From NCBI RefSeq assembly GCF_019209935.1, contig NZ_JAHUTN010000006.1, forward strand, positions 1-64,000: DNA of 64,000 nucleotides. Direction: 5' to 3'. Positions 8,827 to 17,904 of the stretch are shown piece after piece. Source of the stretch: Corynebacterium sp. TAE3-ERU16. Its GTDB lineage: Bacteria > Actinomycetota > Actinomycetes > Mycobacteriales > Mycobacteriaceae. Below the pieces are notes generated by a model, which saw only the letters and a program-made list of their open reading frames with translations, had not been told where the DNA came from and searched no databases. The position numbers and the translations under genes were made by a program. Positions within the stretch are counted from its first letter, which is position 1. Each line of letters begins with the position of its first letter.

Positions 8827-9888
8827 TCAACCCCGGTGGCGGACGCGTGCGATCCGGTGCAGTACCTGCGGCATCCAGCCCGCGAGGATCAGTACGCCGA
8901 TCAGTCGGATGATCTGGACCGCGGCGACGACGGGCCCGGAGTCGGCCTCGTCGGCGATGATGAGGACGGTCTCGAGTCCGCCGGGGCTGGTCGCGAGGTA
9001 CGCATCGAGGTAGGGGACGCCGAGCCACCAGGTCAGCAGCAGAGCGGTGGCGGCGCAGCCGGCCATGAGGGCGGCGATGAACAGCAGTGTGGCGGGCAGG
9101 GTCCGGGCGAAGGATTTCAGCGCCGGGACGGACAGTGCCCCGCCGGCCATCCAGCCGATCGCCATGAACGCGACCGCGGTGACGGCTCCGGGGAGGGCGA
9201 GGGTGAGCCTGTCGTCGAGAAGCGTGTGGGCGAGGACGGTGAGCAGCATCGGCCCGAGTATCGACGGCGCGGGTATGTGCAGCCGGGTCCCGACGGGTTG
9301 TCCCACGGCCATGATGATGAGGAGGACGAGCAGTCCGATCCAGGAGAAGTCCGTGGCCGTGTCGGCCGTGGGGTGGGTGTCGAAGCCGATGAGCATCGCC
9401 GCGAGGGGCAGGGAGAGCATCACGGCCAGCAGCCGGAGGTACTGGGTGAGGGTGACGTAGCGGTAGTCGGCGCCCATGTCCCGGGCGAGGAACGGCATGA
9501 CGGAGGCGCCGCCGGCGAGCATGGAGAGCACACCCGTCGAGCGGCTGATCTCCCGGTGCGCGTGGTGCAGGAGCAGACCGCCGGCGACACCGATTCCGAG
9601 AGTCGCGGCCGTGATGACGGTACCGGGGATGAGGAAGTCCACCAGTTCGGCCGCGGGCGTGGCCGTGAGGGGCGCCGCGGAGAGGATCGCGATGACGGCC
9701 CGGGAGGACCGGGACGCGGGGGCCGGAAGGTCCAGGCTGCGGCCGGTGGTGACGGCTGCGGTGGCGGCGACGAGGATCGCGGCGATCACCCAGCCCGCGG
9801 GTAGCCCGATGCGGGTGAGTACCCACCCGAGGATGACGGTCGACGGTACGACGGCGAGCCACCGGCGGTCGATGCGCGGGGCGTGCAC
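8827..9888 (-). CDS. AbrB-type membrane protein
   Basis: The 353-residue membrane protein has about ten helices in two similar halves. Each half contains a glycine/serine-rich loop: LAGGASVMPFLARDMGADYR near residues 135-155 and ATSPGGLETVLIIADEAD near 310-327. This duplicated pattern is typical of the Pfam AbrB membrane family (often labelled ammonia monooxygenase), unrelated to the AbrB transcription factor. The GTG at 9888 is preferred over the upstream ATG because GGAGAGGAG precedes it. The gene is divergent from the TauE-like gene at 10037. The transported substrate is unknown. Confidence 0.75.
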   Translation of the reverse strand: MHAPRIDRRWLAVVPSTVILGWVLTRIGLPAGWVIAAILVAATAAVTTGRSLDLPAPASRSSRAVIAILSAAPLTATPAAELVDFLIPGTVITAATLGIGVAGGLLLHHAHREISRSTGVLSMLAGGASVMPFLARDMGADYRYVTLTQYLRLLAVMLSLPLAAMLIGFDTHPTADTATDFSWIGLLVLLIIMAVGQPVGTRLHIPAPSILGPMLLTVLAHTLLDDRLTLALPGAVTAVAFMAIGWMAGGALSVPALKSFARTLPATLLFIAALMAGCAATALLLTWWLGVPYLDAYLATSPGGLETVLIIADEADSGPVVAAVQIIRLIGVLILAGWMPQVLHRIARVRHRG

Positions 9889-10036
9889 GGGCTCTCCTCT
9901 CCGTCGGTCGTCAGGTTTTACCCTCGTCCATTGTGCCAATCGGGGACCGGGCGCGAACGGATCGGTGCATAATTGACATCCGACCCCCGTGGGTGACAGT
10001 GGTCACCTCCCGGAATCCTCGAGAAAGCTGGTACCC

Positions 10037-10813
10037 ATGGATCTCGCCCTGCCCGCGTGGCTCATCCTGATCGCGGGCGCGGGTGTCGCCGGCTGGATCG
10101 ACGCGGTGATCGGTGGTGGCGGGTTGATCCTGATCCCGCTGATTCTCGCAGTGGCCCCCGGGCTGGCCCCGGTGACGGCGCTGGCGTCGAACAAGTTGGC
10201 GGCGGTGTCGGGGACGGCGTCCGCGGCATTCTCCCTGTGCCGGAAGGTCGGCGTGGACCGGTCCCTGGTGATCCGCTTCGTGCCGGTGGCCGCCGTGTGC
10301 TCCGCGGGCGGTGCGCTCGCGGCGAGTGCGATCGACAAGTCCCTCATGCGGCCGATCGTGATCGTGCTGATGGTCGCGGCGGGTGTGTTCGTGGCGCTCC
10401 GCCCGAGCTTCGGGACGGGTGTCGCACGCGAGGCGCCGAAAGGCGTTCGGCGTCTGATCGCGGTAGGCGCAGTGGCGCTGATCGCCGGCTACGACGGCAT
10501 CTTCGGGCCGGGCACCGGCATGTTCCTCATCATGGTGTTCACGGGTGTGCTGAGCCAGAACTTCCTCACGTCCGCCGCCCTGGCTAAGGTCGTCAACACG
10601 GCGACGAACGTCGGTGCGCTCCTCGTGTTCGCCGTGGGCGGTCACATCTGGTGGACCCTCGGCCTGGTGCTCGCGGTGGCGAACATCGCGGGTGCGCAGA
10701 TCGGTGCCCGCACGGTGGTGCGTGGCGGTACGGGGTTCATCCGTGCCGCCCTGCTGTGCATGGTCATCGTGATGTCGAGCTATCTGACGTACACCCAGAT
10801 CCTCGGTGGCTGA
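10037..10813 (+). CDS. TauE/SafE family membrane permease (TSUP)
   Basis: The 258-residue product has about eight helices. The N-terminal glycine loop (DAVIGGGGLILIPLIL) and its counterpart in the second half (GYDGIFGPGTGMFLIMVF) are the hallmarks of the TSUP family, which exports sulfite, sulfonates and other organic anions. ATG 10037 is chosen because the longer reading adds 16 polar residues with no ribosome site. The stop overlaps the start of the PAP2 gene (TGATG), so the two are co-transcribed and probably coupled. The substrate cannot be inferred. Confidence 0.85.
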   Translation: MDLALPAWLILIAGAGVAGWIDAVIGGGGLILIPLILAVAPGLAPVTALASNKLAAVSGTASAAFSLCRKVGVDRSLVIRFVPVAAVCSAGGALAASAIDKSLMRPIVIVLMVAAGVFVALRPSFGTGVAREAPKGVRRLIAVGAVALIAGYDGIFGPGTGMFLIMVFTGVLSQNFLTSAALAKVVNTATNVGALLVFAVGGHIWWTLGLVLAVANIAGAQIGARTVVRGGTGFIRAALLCMVIVMSSYLTYTQILGG

Positions 10814-11361
10814 TGGTTCCCGACGTCGCGTTCGGGGAGTGGCTCGTCGCCCACCGCGCACCGTGGATGGTGGCGGCCAGTGAGGCTCTCGCGGAGGTGT
10901 TCCGGCCCTGGCATGTCCTGGTGTTCGCGACGGTCCTCGCGGTGCTGCTTCTCCGCAGGTTCGGGCGGGCCACCGCCGTACGGTTCTGGTGCGTGGTCGT
11001 TCTCGCCCAGGTGGTGACACATCTGCTCAAGCCCGTCGTGGGGAGGACCCGGCCGCCCGTGGAGTGGCGGCTCGCGGTGGAGCCCACGGCGGCGTTCCCG
11101 TCGGGACACGTGACGGGGGCGGCGGTCCTCACCGGAGCCCTCGTGGTGGTCTTCTGGCCGGTGCTGCGCCGTGCGGGGCGGTGGGCCGCTGTGTCCGCCG
11201 CGTTCGCCGTGACCGTGGCCGTGGCGGCGAGTCGCCTGATTCTGGGGATTCACTGGTTGAGCGACACCACCGCCGGTGTCGCTGTGGCGGTGGTGTCGCT
11301 CGGTGTGGTCGGGGGAGTGGGTGCGGTCAGGCGGCGGCGGGGTTGCCCATCGGGAAGTTGA
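10813..11361 (+). CDS. PAP2-family membrane phosphatase
   Basis: The 182-residue membrane protein carries all three acid-phosphatase motifs of the PAP2 superfamily in order: KPVVGRTRP (KX6RP), PSGH, and SRLILGIHWLSD (SRX5HX3D). Such enzymes dephosphorylate lipid phosphates such as undecaprenyl/decaprenyl pyrophosphate or phosphatidic acid at the outer face of the membrane. The start overlaps the stop of the TSUP gene by one base. The last 35 bases overlap the 3' end of the convergent small gene on the other strand. Decaprenyl carrier recycling is possible in this organism but is inference. Confidence 0.85.
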   Translation: MVPDVAFGEWLVAHRAPWMVAASEALAEVFRPWHVLVFATVLAVLLLRRFGRATAVRFWCVVVLAQVVTHLLKPVVGRTRPPVEWRLAVEPTAAFPSGHVTGAAVLTGALVVVFWPVLRRAGRWAAVSAAFAVTVAVAASRLILGIHWLSDTTAGVAVAVVSLGVVGGVGAVRRRRGCPSGS

Positions 11362-11581
11362 CGACGACGTAGGCGCCGAGTGCGATGAGCACGATGATGT
11401 TCACCCACAGCACGATGAGGAACCGTGTGCGGAGTTCCGGGACGCGCCGCATCTTCCGGTAGGCCACGATCGCCGCGACGAGCGGGATCGGGAAGAAGAT
11501 GAAGTGGTGGAGCGCGAGGAGAACCGCGGCCACAACGGTGATGGCCCACAGGATGTAGAGCTGCGTGGTCGGCTTCTGCAT
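11327..11581 (-). CDS. small three-helix membrane protein
   Basis: The 84-residue protein has three hydrophobic segments, about residues 8-25, 27-42 and 52-72, with a basic turn (RKMRRVPELRTRF) between the second and third. A GGAGGT-like ribosome site (rc of acctcc at 11588-11593) lies just before ATG 11581. Its 3' end overlaps the convergent PAP2 gene. No catalytic motif is visible and I do not recognise the family. Confidence 0.65.
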   Translation of the reverse strand: MQKPTTQLYILWAITVVAAVLLALHHFIFFPIPLVAAIVAYRKMRRVPELRTRFLIVLWVNIIVLIALGAYVVVNFPMGNPAAA

Positions 11582-11743
11582 GGGAGATACCTCCGATCGT
11601 GCGGGCTGGCGGGTGCTCCGGCGGGATCGCGGTCTCTCACCAGCTCAGCGGTGATGTCGCACTTTCAGGTCTATCAGCCGGAGCCGGTTATTACCAGTGT
11701 TCACCCCCGGATGGGCTTCCGGTGTTCTGTACCGTTCCCGTCG

Positions 11744-14170
11744 TCACATCCGGCGCTTCGTCCGCGCCGTCGCTGTCGCGCTCCACGGATCCTCCGGCCA
11801 CGGGTGCTTCGGGTAACGGCCACGCATGTCCGCGCGCACCCCGCTGTAGGGCCCGGACCAGAAGCTCGCCAGATCATCGGTGACGGCCAGCGGCCGTCCC
11901 GCCGGGGACAGCAGATGGAAAAGCACCGGGACCCCGGTGATCCTGGGGGACTCCGCCAGGCCGAAACACTCCTGCAGCTTGCAGGCCACGACTGGTTTCT
12001 CCCCCGAGTAGTCGATCGTGTGGCTGTGTCCGCTCGGAACGGTGAGCCGCCGGGGAACCAGCTCATCCAGCTGCGCCGCCTCGGGCCAGGGGAGCAGCCG
12101 GCGCAGCGCGGCGTGCATGTCGATCTTCCCCGGAGGGGTGCCCCGGGCGATGCGTTCCAGGTCGGGGGCCAGCCAGGCGTCCAGATTCGCCAGCAGGTCC
12201 TTCTCCGCCACTGACGGCCACGGATCGCCGACGTGGGTGTGCAGCCAGGCGAGCCGGTCGCGCAGGTCGGTCGCGGCCGCCGAGAAGGTGAACACCCCCA
12301 GGCCGTCGGTCCGCAGTCCTTCCGCGATCGCCTCCGAGGCGTGTTGCCTGTCGACGGAGGTCGGTGTGGAACTCAGTTCGATGGCTCCGGCCCGCCGCAC
12401 CTTCCGGGCCCGGATCCGCCCACCCTCGAGGGTCGCGGCCACGGTCTCCGAGACGCCGACCACGGCCAGGGCGGTCTCCTCGTCCAGCCGGGCTGCCGCC
12501 CGGATCACCGCACCGGTCCGGCCCTCCCGCGCCGTGGTGCGGGTGACCTCGGCGACGGCCAGCCACTCCGCGTCATCCAGACCCGTACCGCCGGGGAGGG
12601 TCGCCCGGGTACCGCTGGCGAGCAGCCAGTCGCCACCCGTTCTCCGGGCCACCTGCTCCGGGTGCGCCAGGGCGGTGACCAGGCCCTCGGGATGTGTGGT
12701 CGGATAGCCCGTCCCGGGTTCCGCGCCGCGGGCCAGCCGCATCAGGCGCGTGGTCTCCCGGCCGAGCCGGCCCCGTTCCGCGCGGGCCTGCGCCGTGATG
12801 TCACCCCGGGGCTGATCGGCCAAGAGCGCGACCGTGCGCGCCGCCCGCTCACCGAGCAGCGGAACGGTGAGCAGCAGGGCCCGGGCCAGCCGGGGACCCG
12901 CGGGTATGCCCGCCAGCTTCCGTCCGAACGGGGTCGCCGAGCCGTCGTCGTCAACCGCGCCCAGGCGCCGCAGCACGTCCTCTGCTCCCGTGATCGCGGC
13001 GGTGGGCGGAGCGTCGACGAGCGGTAGTCCCCCACCACGGGGCGTACCCCAGCAGGCCAGCTGGAGCGCGGCCTGCGTGAGGTCCGACGTCGCGATCTCC
13101 GGGGTGATGTGCGGCTGCATCGAGGAGTACACGCGGGGCTCGTAGCAGCGCAGCACCGTTCCCGGGCCCTCACGGCCGGCGCGCCCGGCCCGCTGGTCCG
13201 CCGATGATGCGGCGCATGTCGTGGTCACCAGGCCCGTCATGCCGCGTGACGCATCCCGCCGCGGTGCCCGGGCGAGCCCCGAATCGACGACGATGCGCAC
13301 CCCGGGCACCGTGAGCGAGGACTCCGCGATCGACGTCGCCACGACGATCCGTGGCCGATCCGAGGGCGTCAACGCAGCATCCTGCGCCGCCGAACTCAAC
13401 TGTCCGTGCAGCGGCAGCACGGGCACGCGGGGTGCGAGATCACGGACCGCGGCGACGACCCGGTCGACCTCGCGCGCGCCGGGCACGAACACCAGCGCCG
13501 AATGCCCGAGTTCCGCGACGGCGTCCACGGACACCCCGGCCACGTGGTCGAGGAACGCCCACTCCACCCCCCGCGCACCGAGGCGTGTACCGCCGGGAAC
13601 GTACCGGACGTCGAGCGGGTGCGTCACCGCCTCCGTGGACACCACCGGGCCCCCGATCAGCCCGGCGAACGTGTCGGCGTCGATGGTCGCCGACATCGCG
13701 GTCAGCACCAGATCATCGCGCAGCTGGTGCAGCTCGGTGAGCATTCCCACTAGCAGATCGGTGTCCAGCTGCCGCTCGTGCACCTCATCGAGGGCCACCG
13801 CGTCCACACCGCGCAGCTCCGGATCCGCCAGCAGGCGGCGCAGCAGAACGCCCGGGGTGACGAACTGGACCCGGGAGCCGGCGTGGTGCTCACCGCGCAC
13901 CGTGAACCCGACCCGGTCACCAACCTTCGATCCGTCCAGCTGGGCGAGTCGCCTCGCCGCGGCGCGCACGGCCACCCGCCTGGGTGCGGTGACCACCACC
14001 TTTCCGCCGGTGATGTTGGCCAGGGCCGGCGGTACGAGCGTGGTCTTGCCCGTGCCGGGCGGGGCCTGTACGACGCAGGCTCCGGTCCCGGCCAGGGCGT
14101 CGCCGAGCGTGCCGACGGCCGTCGCCGCCGCGAGCCCGGCACCGATGCGGGTCAGATCGAAGGGGGACAC
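11744..14170 (-). CDS. hrpB: ATP-dependent helicase HrpB
   Basis: The 808-residue DEAH/RHA-type helicase shows Walker A (APPGTGKTT, residues about 36-44), motif II in the DEVH form (128-131), SAT-like motif III (MSATID), motif V (VVATSIAESSLTVPGVR) and motif VI (QRAGRAGR). The C-terminal 350 residues match the HrpB-specific region ending near KHPWPEDPW. Length fits the family (about 800). HrpB proteins are RNA-helicase-like, with unclear targets. The start is taken at GTG 14170, close to the first conserved segment; a much longer upstream reading runs antisense through alkB and is rejected. The gene is divergent from alkB with 39 bases between them. Confidence 0.9.
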   Translation of the reverse strand: MSPFDLTRIGAGLAAATAVGTLGDALAGTGACVVQAPPGTGKTTLVPPALANITGGKVVVTAPRRVAVRAAARRLAQLDGSKVGDRVGFTVRGEHHAGSRVQFVTPGVLLRRLLADPELRGVDAVALDEVHERQLDTDLLVGMLTELHQLRDDLVLTAMSATIDADTFAGLIGGPVVSTEAVTHPLDVRYVPGGTRLGARGVEWAFLDHVAGVSVDAVAELGHSALVFVPGAREVDRVVAAVRDLAPRVPVLPLHGQLSSAAQDAALTPSDRPRIVVATSIAESSLTVPGVRIVVDSGLARAPRRDASRGMTGLVTTTCAASSADQRAGRAGREGPGTVLRCYEPRVYSSMQPHITPEIATSDLTQAALQLACWGTPRGGGLPLVDAPPTAAITGAEDVLRRLGAVDDDGSATPFGRKLAGIPAGPRLARALLLTVPLLGERAARTVALLADQPRGDITAQARAERGRLGRETTRLMRLARGAEPGTGYPTTHPEGLVTALAHPEQVARRTGGDWLLASGTRATLPGGTGLDDAEWLAVAEVTRTTAREGRTGAVIRAAARLDEETALAVVGVSETVAATLEGGRIRARKVRRAGAIELSSTPTSVDRQHASEAIAEGLRTDGLGVFTFSAAATDLRDRLAWLHTHVGDPWPSVAEKDLLANLDAWLAPDLERIARGTPPGKIDMHAALRRLLPWPEAAQLDELVPRRLTVPSGHSHTIDYSGEKPVVACKLQECFGLAESPRITGVPVLFHLLSPAGRPLAVTDDLASFWSGPYSGVRADMRGRYPKHPWPEDPWSATATARTKRRM

Positions 14171-14209
14171 GGGGGAAGTGTATCCACCGGGCGCTGCTAC
14201 GGTGACCCC

Positions 14210-14887
14210 ATGGCACAACTGTTCGAACCCGGTGCGTTGCCCCGCGAGCCCGCCCGCATCATCCCCGGGGTCGTCCACCTGCCGGTCTGGCTCACCCCTG
14301 ACACGCAGTCCCGGCTGGTCACGGGTGCCCGCGCCCACGCCCGAGGGCCGGCCGCGATGCGTCGGCCCGTCCTGCGCAGCGGACAGATGAGTGTCTGGAT
14401 GACCGCCCTCGGGCTCTGGTTCCACACCGACCCGTACCGCTACAGCTCCCGCACCCCGGAGGAAACACCTGTGCCACCGGTCCCGGGCTTCCTCTCCGAC
14501 CTCGCCCGCGGTGCGCTCGCCGCCGCGGCCCGGCACGCTCCGGAGCTGGGCCCCTGGGTGGAGAACTACCGTGCCGACACCGCGCTCATAAACTACTACC
14601 CACCCGGTTCGAGGATGGGGATGCACCGGGATGACACCGAGCTGAGTGACGCACCCGTCGTGAGCTTCTCCATCGGGGATTCCGCGATCTTCCGCATCGC
14701 CACCGTCGCGGGACAGACCCGCCCCTGGCGGGACGTCCCCCTCGAGTCCGGCGACGCCCTCGTCTTCGGCGGGCCCGCGCGCCTTGCGTTCCACGGGGTG
14801 CCCCGCCTCATCGCGGACACCACCCCGGACGGCTGCGGACTCACCGAGGGGCGCATCAACATCACCGTCCGCCAGGTCACCGCCTGA
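14210..14887 (+). CDS. alkB: AlkB-type 2-oxoglutarate/Fe(II) DNA dealkylase
   Basis: The 225-residue protein carries the iron triad H139-x-D141 (GMHRDDTE) and H195 (FHGVPR), and the 2-oxoglutarate-binding arginines in RINITVR near residues 215-221. NYYPPGSRMGMH is the AlkB signature before the iron site. The family oxidatively removes methyl groups from 1-methyladenine and 3-methylcytosine in DNA. Length matches E. coli AlkB (216). Tag follows 93 bases downstream on the same strand, and ogt lies 5.4 kb on, making a loose alkylation-repair neighbourhood. No Ada-type regulator is visible. Confidence 0.9.
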   Translation: MAQLFEPGALPREPARIIPGVVHLPVWLTPDTQSRLVTGARAHARGPAAMRRPVLRSGQMSVWMTALGLWFHTDPYRYSSRTPEETPVPPVPGFLSDLARGALAAAARHAPELGPWVENYRADTALINYYPPGSRMGMHRDDTELSDAPVVSFSIGDSAIFRIATVAGQTRPWRDVPLESGDALVFGGPARLAFHGVPRLIADTTPDGCGLTEGRINITVRQVTA

Positions 14888-14980
14888 CATCGCTGTGGGG
14901 TGCCGGGAAATCCGCCCGTCCGTCCACAGGACCGCCACCGGGTGATCAGCACGAGCGAAACCCTGACCTAGGGTGAAGCC

Positions 14981-15583
14981 ATGAATCACACCGACGATCC
15001 CGCCGCCCGGGGTCTGATCCGTGGGGCGGACGGCAGACTCCGGCCGCACTGGGCCTGCTCCTCGGAACTCCTGCGCGACTACTACGACCACGAGTGGGGG
15101 CGGCCCGTCACCGATGAACGGGGACTGTTCGAGCGCATCTGCCTCGAGGGGTTCCAGGCGGGGCTGTCGTGGGAGACCATCCTGCGCAAGCGTCCCGCGT
15201 TCCGGGAGGCCTTCGCGGGATTCGACCCCGAGGTGCTCGCGGACTGGGGTGACGCGGACGCCGACAGGCTGCTGGCCGGTTCCGGGATCATCCGGAACCG
15301 CGCGAAGATCCGAGCTGTATTCACCAACGCCCGCGCCACGCTCGCCCTCCGGGAGAGCGGTGGGCTGCCCCGGCTGGTGCTGTCCTTCACCCCGGCAGCG
15401 TGGACCCCACCCGAATCGGCCGCCGAACAGCCCACCACCAGCCCGGAGTCGATCGCTCTCGCCAAGGCGTTGAAGAAGGCGGGATTCTCCTTCGTCGGCC
15501 CCACCACCTGCTTCGCCCTCATGGAGGCCGTCGGAATGGTGGACAACCGGATCCGGGGCGCATCCGGCCTGATCGACCCGTAG
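14981..15583 (+). CDS. tag: DNA-3-methyladenine glycosylase I
   Basis: The 200-residue product matches Tag along its length. The N-terminal zinc and active-site region reads CSSELLRDYYDHEWGRP, followed by the conserved ICLEGFQAGLSWETILRKR block, and a C-terminal block GFSFVGPTTCFALMEAVGMVDNR (given here in two parts: GFSFVGPTTCF, ALMEAVGMVDN). The enzyme excises 3-methyladenine from alkylated DNA. The E. coli protein is 187 residues. It follows alkB on the same strand with a 93-base gap and its own possible promoter. Confidence 0.93.
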   Translation: MNHTDDPAARGLIRGADGRLRPHWACSSELLRDYYDHEWGRPVTDERGLFERICLEGFQAGLSWETILRKRPAFREAFAGFDPEVLADWGDADADRLLAGSGIIRNRAKIRAVFTNARATLALRESGGLPRLVLSFTPAAWTPPESAAEQPTTSPESIALAKALKKAGFSFVGPTTCFALMEAVGMVDNRIRGASGLIDP

Positions 15584-15679
15584 CCGACGCCACCCTCATG
15601 GTGGAACCGGGCCAACCCCGTTCCGGTGGAGCGGACGGCCCCGGCCTCACCTGTGCGGGGACGCTGGCAGAATGAAACC

Positions 15680-16399
15680 ATGAACGCAATGAAGAACTCA
15701 GGTCGGGTCGCGGTCGTCACCGGGGCGTCCGCAGGCATCGGGGAAGCGTGTGTCGAGGCGCTGGTCGGCGACGGTTGGACCGTCATCGCCGGCGCCCGGC
15801 GAATGGAGAAGCTCAAGGCGCTCGCCGATCGCACCGGGTGCATCGCCCGTCACCTGGACGTCACCGATGACGCGAGTGTCCGGGAATTCACCGCCGACAT
15901 CGACCGCTGTGACCTGCTGGTCAACAACGCCGGCGGGGCACTGGGGCTCGACCCCGTCTCCGAGACCGAGATCCAGGACTGGACCTGGATGTACGAGGTC
16001 AACGTGCTCGGTACCCTGCGCGTCACCAAGGCCCTCCTCGAGCGGCTCACCCGGTCGCACGGCCAGGTCATCAACATCGGTTCCGTCGCCGCCCGGGTCC
16101 CCTACGCCGGCGGCAGCGGGTACAATGCCGCGAAGCACGGCGTCGCCGCACTCACGCGGGTGCTGCGCATAGAGACCGCCGACACCCCGCTGCGCGTCAG
16201 CGAGATCGACCCCGGCCGCGTCGAGACGGACTTCTCCCTCAACCGCTTCAAGGGCGACGCCGAGCGCGCCGCCACCGTCTACGACGGGAAGATCAACCTC
16301 ACCGCGGCGGACATCGCGGAGGCCGTCCGCTGGGTCGCGTCCATGCCGGCACACGTCAACGTCGACACCATGCTCATCATGCCCACCGACCAGGTGTAG
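15680..16399 (+). CDS. short-chain dehydrogenase/reductase
   Basis: The 239-residue classical SDR has the Rossmann motif TGASAGIGEA (residues about 14-23), NNAGG, a catalytic serine in INIGSVAAR, and YNAAKHG (YxxxK). The segment EIDPGRVETDFSLNRFKGD is typical of the NADP-dependent serine/3-hydroxy-acid dehydrogenase (YdfG) subgroup, and an arginine after the first strand (GARRMEKL) supports NADP. The substrate is probably L-allo-threonine, serine or 3-hydroxypropionate-type compounds, by subgroup inference only. ATG 15680 is preferred because the extra 18 residues upstream are not SDR-like. Confidence 0.85.
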   Translation: MNAMKNSGRVAVVTGASAGIGEACVEALVGDGWTVIAGARRMEKLKALADRTGCIARHLDVTDDASVREFTADIDRCDLLVNNAGGALGLDPVSETEIQDWTWMYEVNVLGTLRVTKALLERLTRSHGQVINIGSVAARVPYAGGSGYNAAKHGVAALTRVLRIETADTPLRVSEIDPGRVETDFSLNRFKGDAERAATVYDGKINLTAADIAEAVRWVASMPAHVNVDTMLIMPTDQV

Positions 16400-16445
16400 C
16401 CACGGGCACGGAAAACAGCGGCAACGGAACGGTACTCTCAGGCGC

Positions 16446-17105
16446 ATGACTTTCGCCGCCCTCACCACCCTGCTCGTCGTCTGGATGGCGGCGATCGCCA
16501 GCCCGGGACCGGACACCCTCCAGATCATCCGGCTGGGTGCCCGGAGCAGGGCCGACGGCGTGTGGTGCGCACTCGGTATCTGCGCCGGCAACACCCTGTG
16601 GATCGTCGCCAGCCTCATCGGTCTGTCCGCGCTGATGACCACCCACCCGGGTCTCCTGCACATCCTGCAGATCATCGGCGGCAGCTACCTCGCGTGGATC
16701 GCGTTCAGGTCGATCAGGGCCGGGATCCACGGCAGGCGCGAACGCTCCCGGTCCCCCGTGGGATCGGCGCCGACGGACACCGGGGCCCACGCCCGTCCCG
16801 TCGCCTCCTTCCGGACCGGGCTGGCCACGAATCTGTCGAACCCCAAGGCCGTCCTCTTCTTCGCCGCCATCTTCGCGCAGTTCGTCGACCCGGACGGCGG
16901 GTTCGTCGCGGGAGCGACGATACTGGCACTGCTCACCGTGACCGGTGTCGCCTGGTTCGTCGGCTTCGCCCTGGCAGTGCGGACGCTCGCCGTGCGTATC
17001 GTCCGCAACGGTCCCCTGATCGAGCTGGTCAGCGGCCTCATCTTCGCGCTGATCGCAGTCTGGATGATCCTCGAGGGCCTCCGCGGGGTCGTCGGGCACG
17101 GATAG
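16446..17105 (+). CDS. LysE/RhtB-family amino acid exporter
   Basis: The 219-residue protein has about six helices and the family's N-terminal signature ASPGPDTLQIIRLGARSRA, with GICAGNTLW following and GLATNLSNPKAVLFF before the second half. These are the conserved blocks of the LysE/RhtB superfamily, which exports amino acids such as homoserine, threonine or lysine. The particular substrate cannot be read off. It lies 46 bases after the SDR on the same strand and may share its transcript. Confidence 0.88.
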   Translation: MTFAALTTLLVVWMAAIASPGPDTLQIIRLGARSRADGVWCALGICAGNTLWIVASLIGLSALMTTHPGLLHILQIIGGSYLAWIAFRSIRAGIHGRRERSRSPVGSAPTDTGAHARPVASFRTGLATNLSNPKAVLFFAAIFAQFVDPDGGFVAGATILALLTVTGVAWFVGFALAVRTLAVRIVRNGPLIELVSGLIFALIAVWMILEGLRGVVGHG

Positions 17106-17145
17106 ACTCGCAAAAACACAGCTGTTCGTCCGGGAGGCCCGCACC

Positions 17146-17424
17146 ATGATCATCACCACCACCGATTCCGTCGCGGGACGCGAGATCCACGAGTATCTCG
17201 GCGTGGTCACCGGTACCGGTTTCGCCTACACGCTGCGCGGCAGTGGGGAAAAGAAGGCCGCCGCCGCCCTGAAAGCCCGGGGCCAGGCGCTCGACATGCT
17301 CCGGGAGGAGGCCGCCGGGCTGCGCGCCGACGCGATCATCGGTCTCCGGGTCTCCCACCCCTACACCGGTGCCATCGGGAACTTCGCGATCATGCTCACC
17401 GGAACCGCCGTCCGGCTCGTCTGA
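17146..17424 (+). CDS. YbjQ-family (UPF0145) protein, copy 1
   Basis: The 92-residue protein matches the YbjQ family, starting with TTTDSVAGREIHEYLGVVTG. A helix with many alanines follows, then ADAIIGLRVSH and a C-terminal GTAVRL. The family folds as a homopentamer of unclear function; a heavy-metal-binding role has been suggested from sequence only. GGGAGG precedes the ATG. A second paralogue follows 94 bases later. The central segment is shorter than in copy 2, lacking the longer FRNIVGGRSQGYE-type loop usual for the family. Confidence 0.85.
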   Translation: MIITTTDSVAGREIHEYLGVVTGTGFAYTLRGSGEKKAAAALKARGQALDMLREEAAGLRADAIIGLRVSHPYTGAIGNFAIMLTGTAVRLV

Positions 17425-17518
17425 GGGCCGTCGGTCGTGCTCCACAGGTAACTGTGTGGCGTCACGTGTACCCCCTACACTCGGCCGTGAACCGCACAAT
17501 CAACGAGGAGCACACATC

Positions 17519-17836
17519 ATGATCGTTTCCACCACCCCGAACGTCGACGGCCGCGAGATCGGCGAGTACATCCGCGTCGTGGCGGGCGAGACCATCGTCG
17601 GCATCAACGCCCTGAAGGACTTCGCAGCCGGGTTCCGGAACATCGTCGGCGGCCGTAGCCAGGGTTACGAGCAGGAGGCGGCCACCGCCCGGGAACAGGC
17701 CCTCGGTGAGATGGTGCAGCGCGCCACGGCACTCGGCGCGGACGGCGTCGTCGGCGTCAGCATCGAGTACGCCGTCCTCGGGCAGGGCAACATGCTGCTC
17801 GTCGCCGCCACCGGCACCGCCGTCCGCTTCCGCTGA
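17519..17836 (+). CDS. YbjQ-family (UPF0145) protein, copy 2
   Basis: The 105-residue protein is a full-length member of the YbjQ family: STTPNVDGREIGEYIRVVAGE, NALKDFAAGFRNIVGGRSQG, ALGADGVVGVSIEY and the terminal GTAVRF are all conserved blocks. GAGGAG lies before the ATG at good spacing. It is a tandem paralogue of the gene at 17146, clearly diverged from it. The molecular function of the family is unknown. Confidence 0.9.
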   Translation: MIVSTTPNVDGREIGEYIRVVAGETIVGINALKDFAAGFRNIVGGRSQGYEQEAATAREQALGEMVQRATALGADGVVGVSIEYAVLGQGNMLLVAATGTAVRFR

Positions 17837-17904
17837 CCGGAGCCGCACGGTCTCCCGCCCCGGCGGTGTCGGGGCACCGCTGGACCGCCCGTACACTGGA
17901 CCGC

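Noticed and set aside
14171..15091. N-terminal extension of HrpB
   Set aside because: The frame stays open antisense through alkB, but the extension has no family features and alkB on the other strand has full catalytic motifs.
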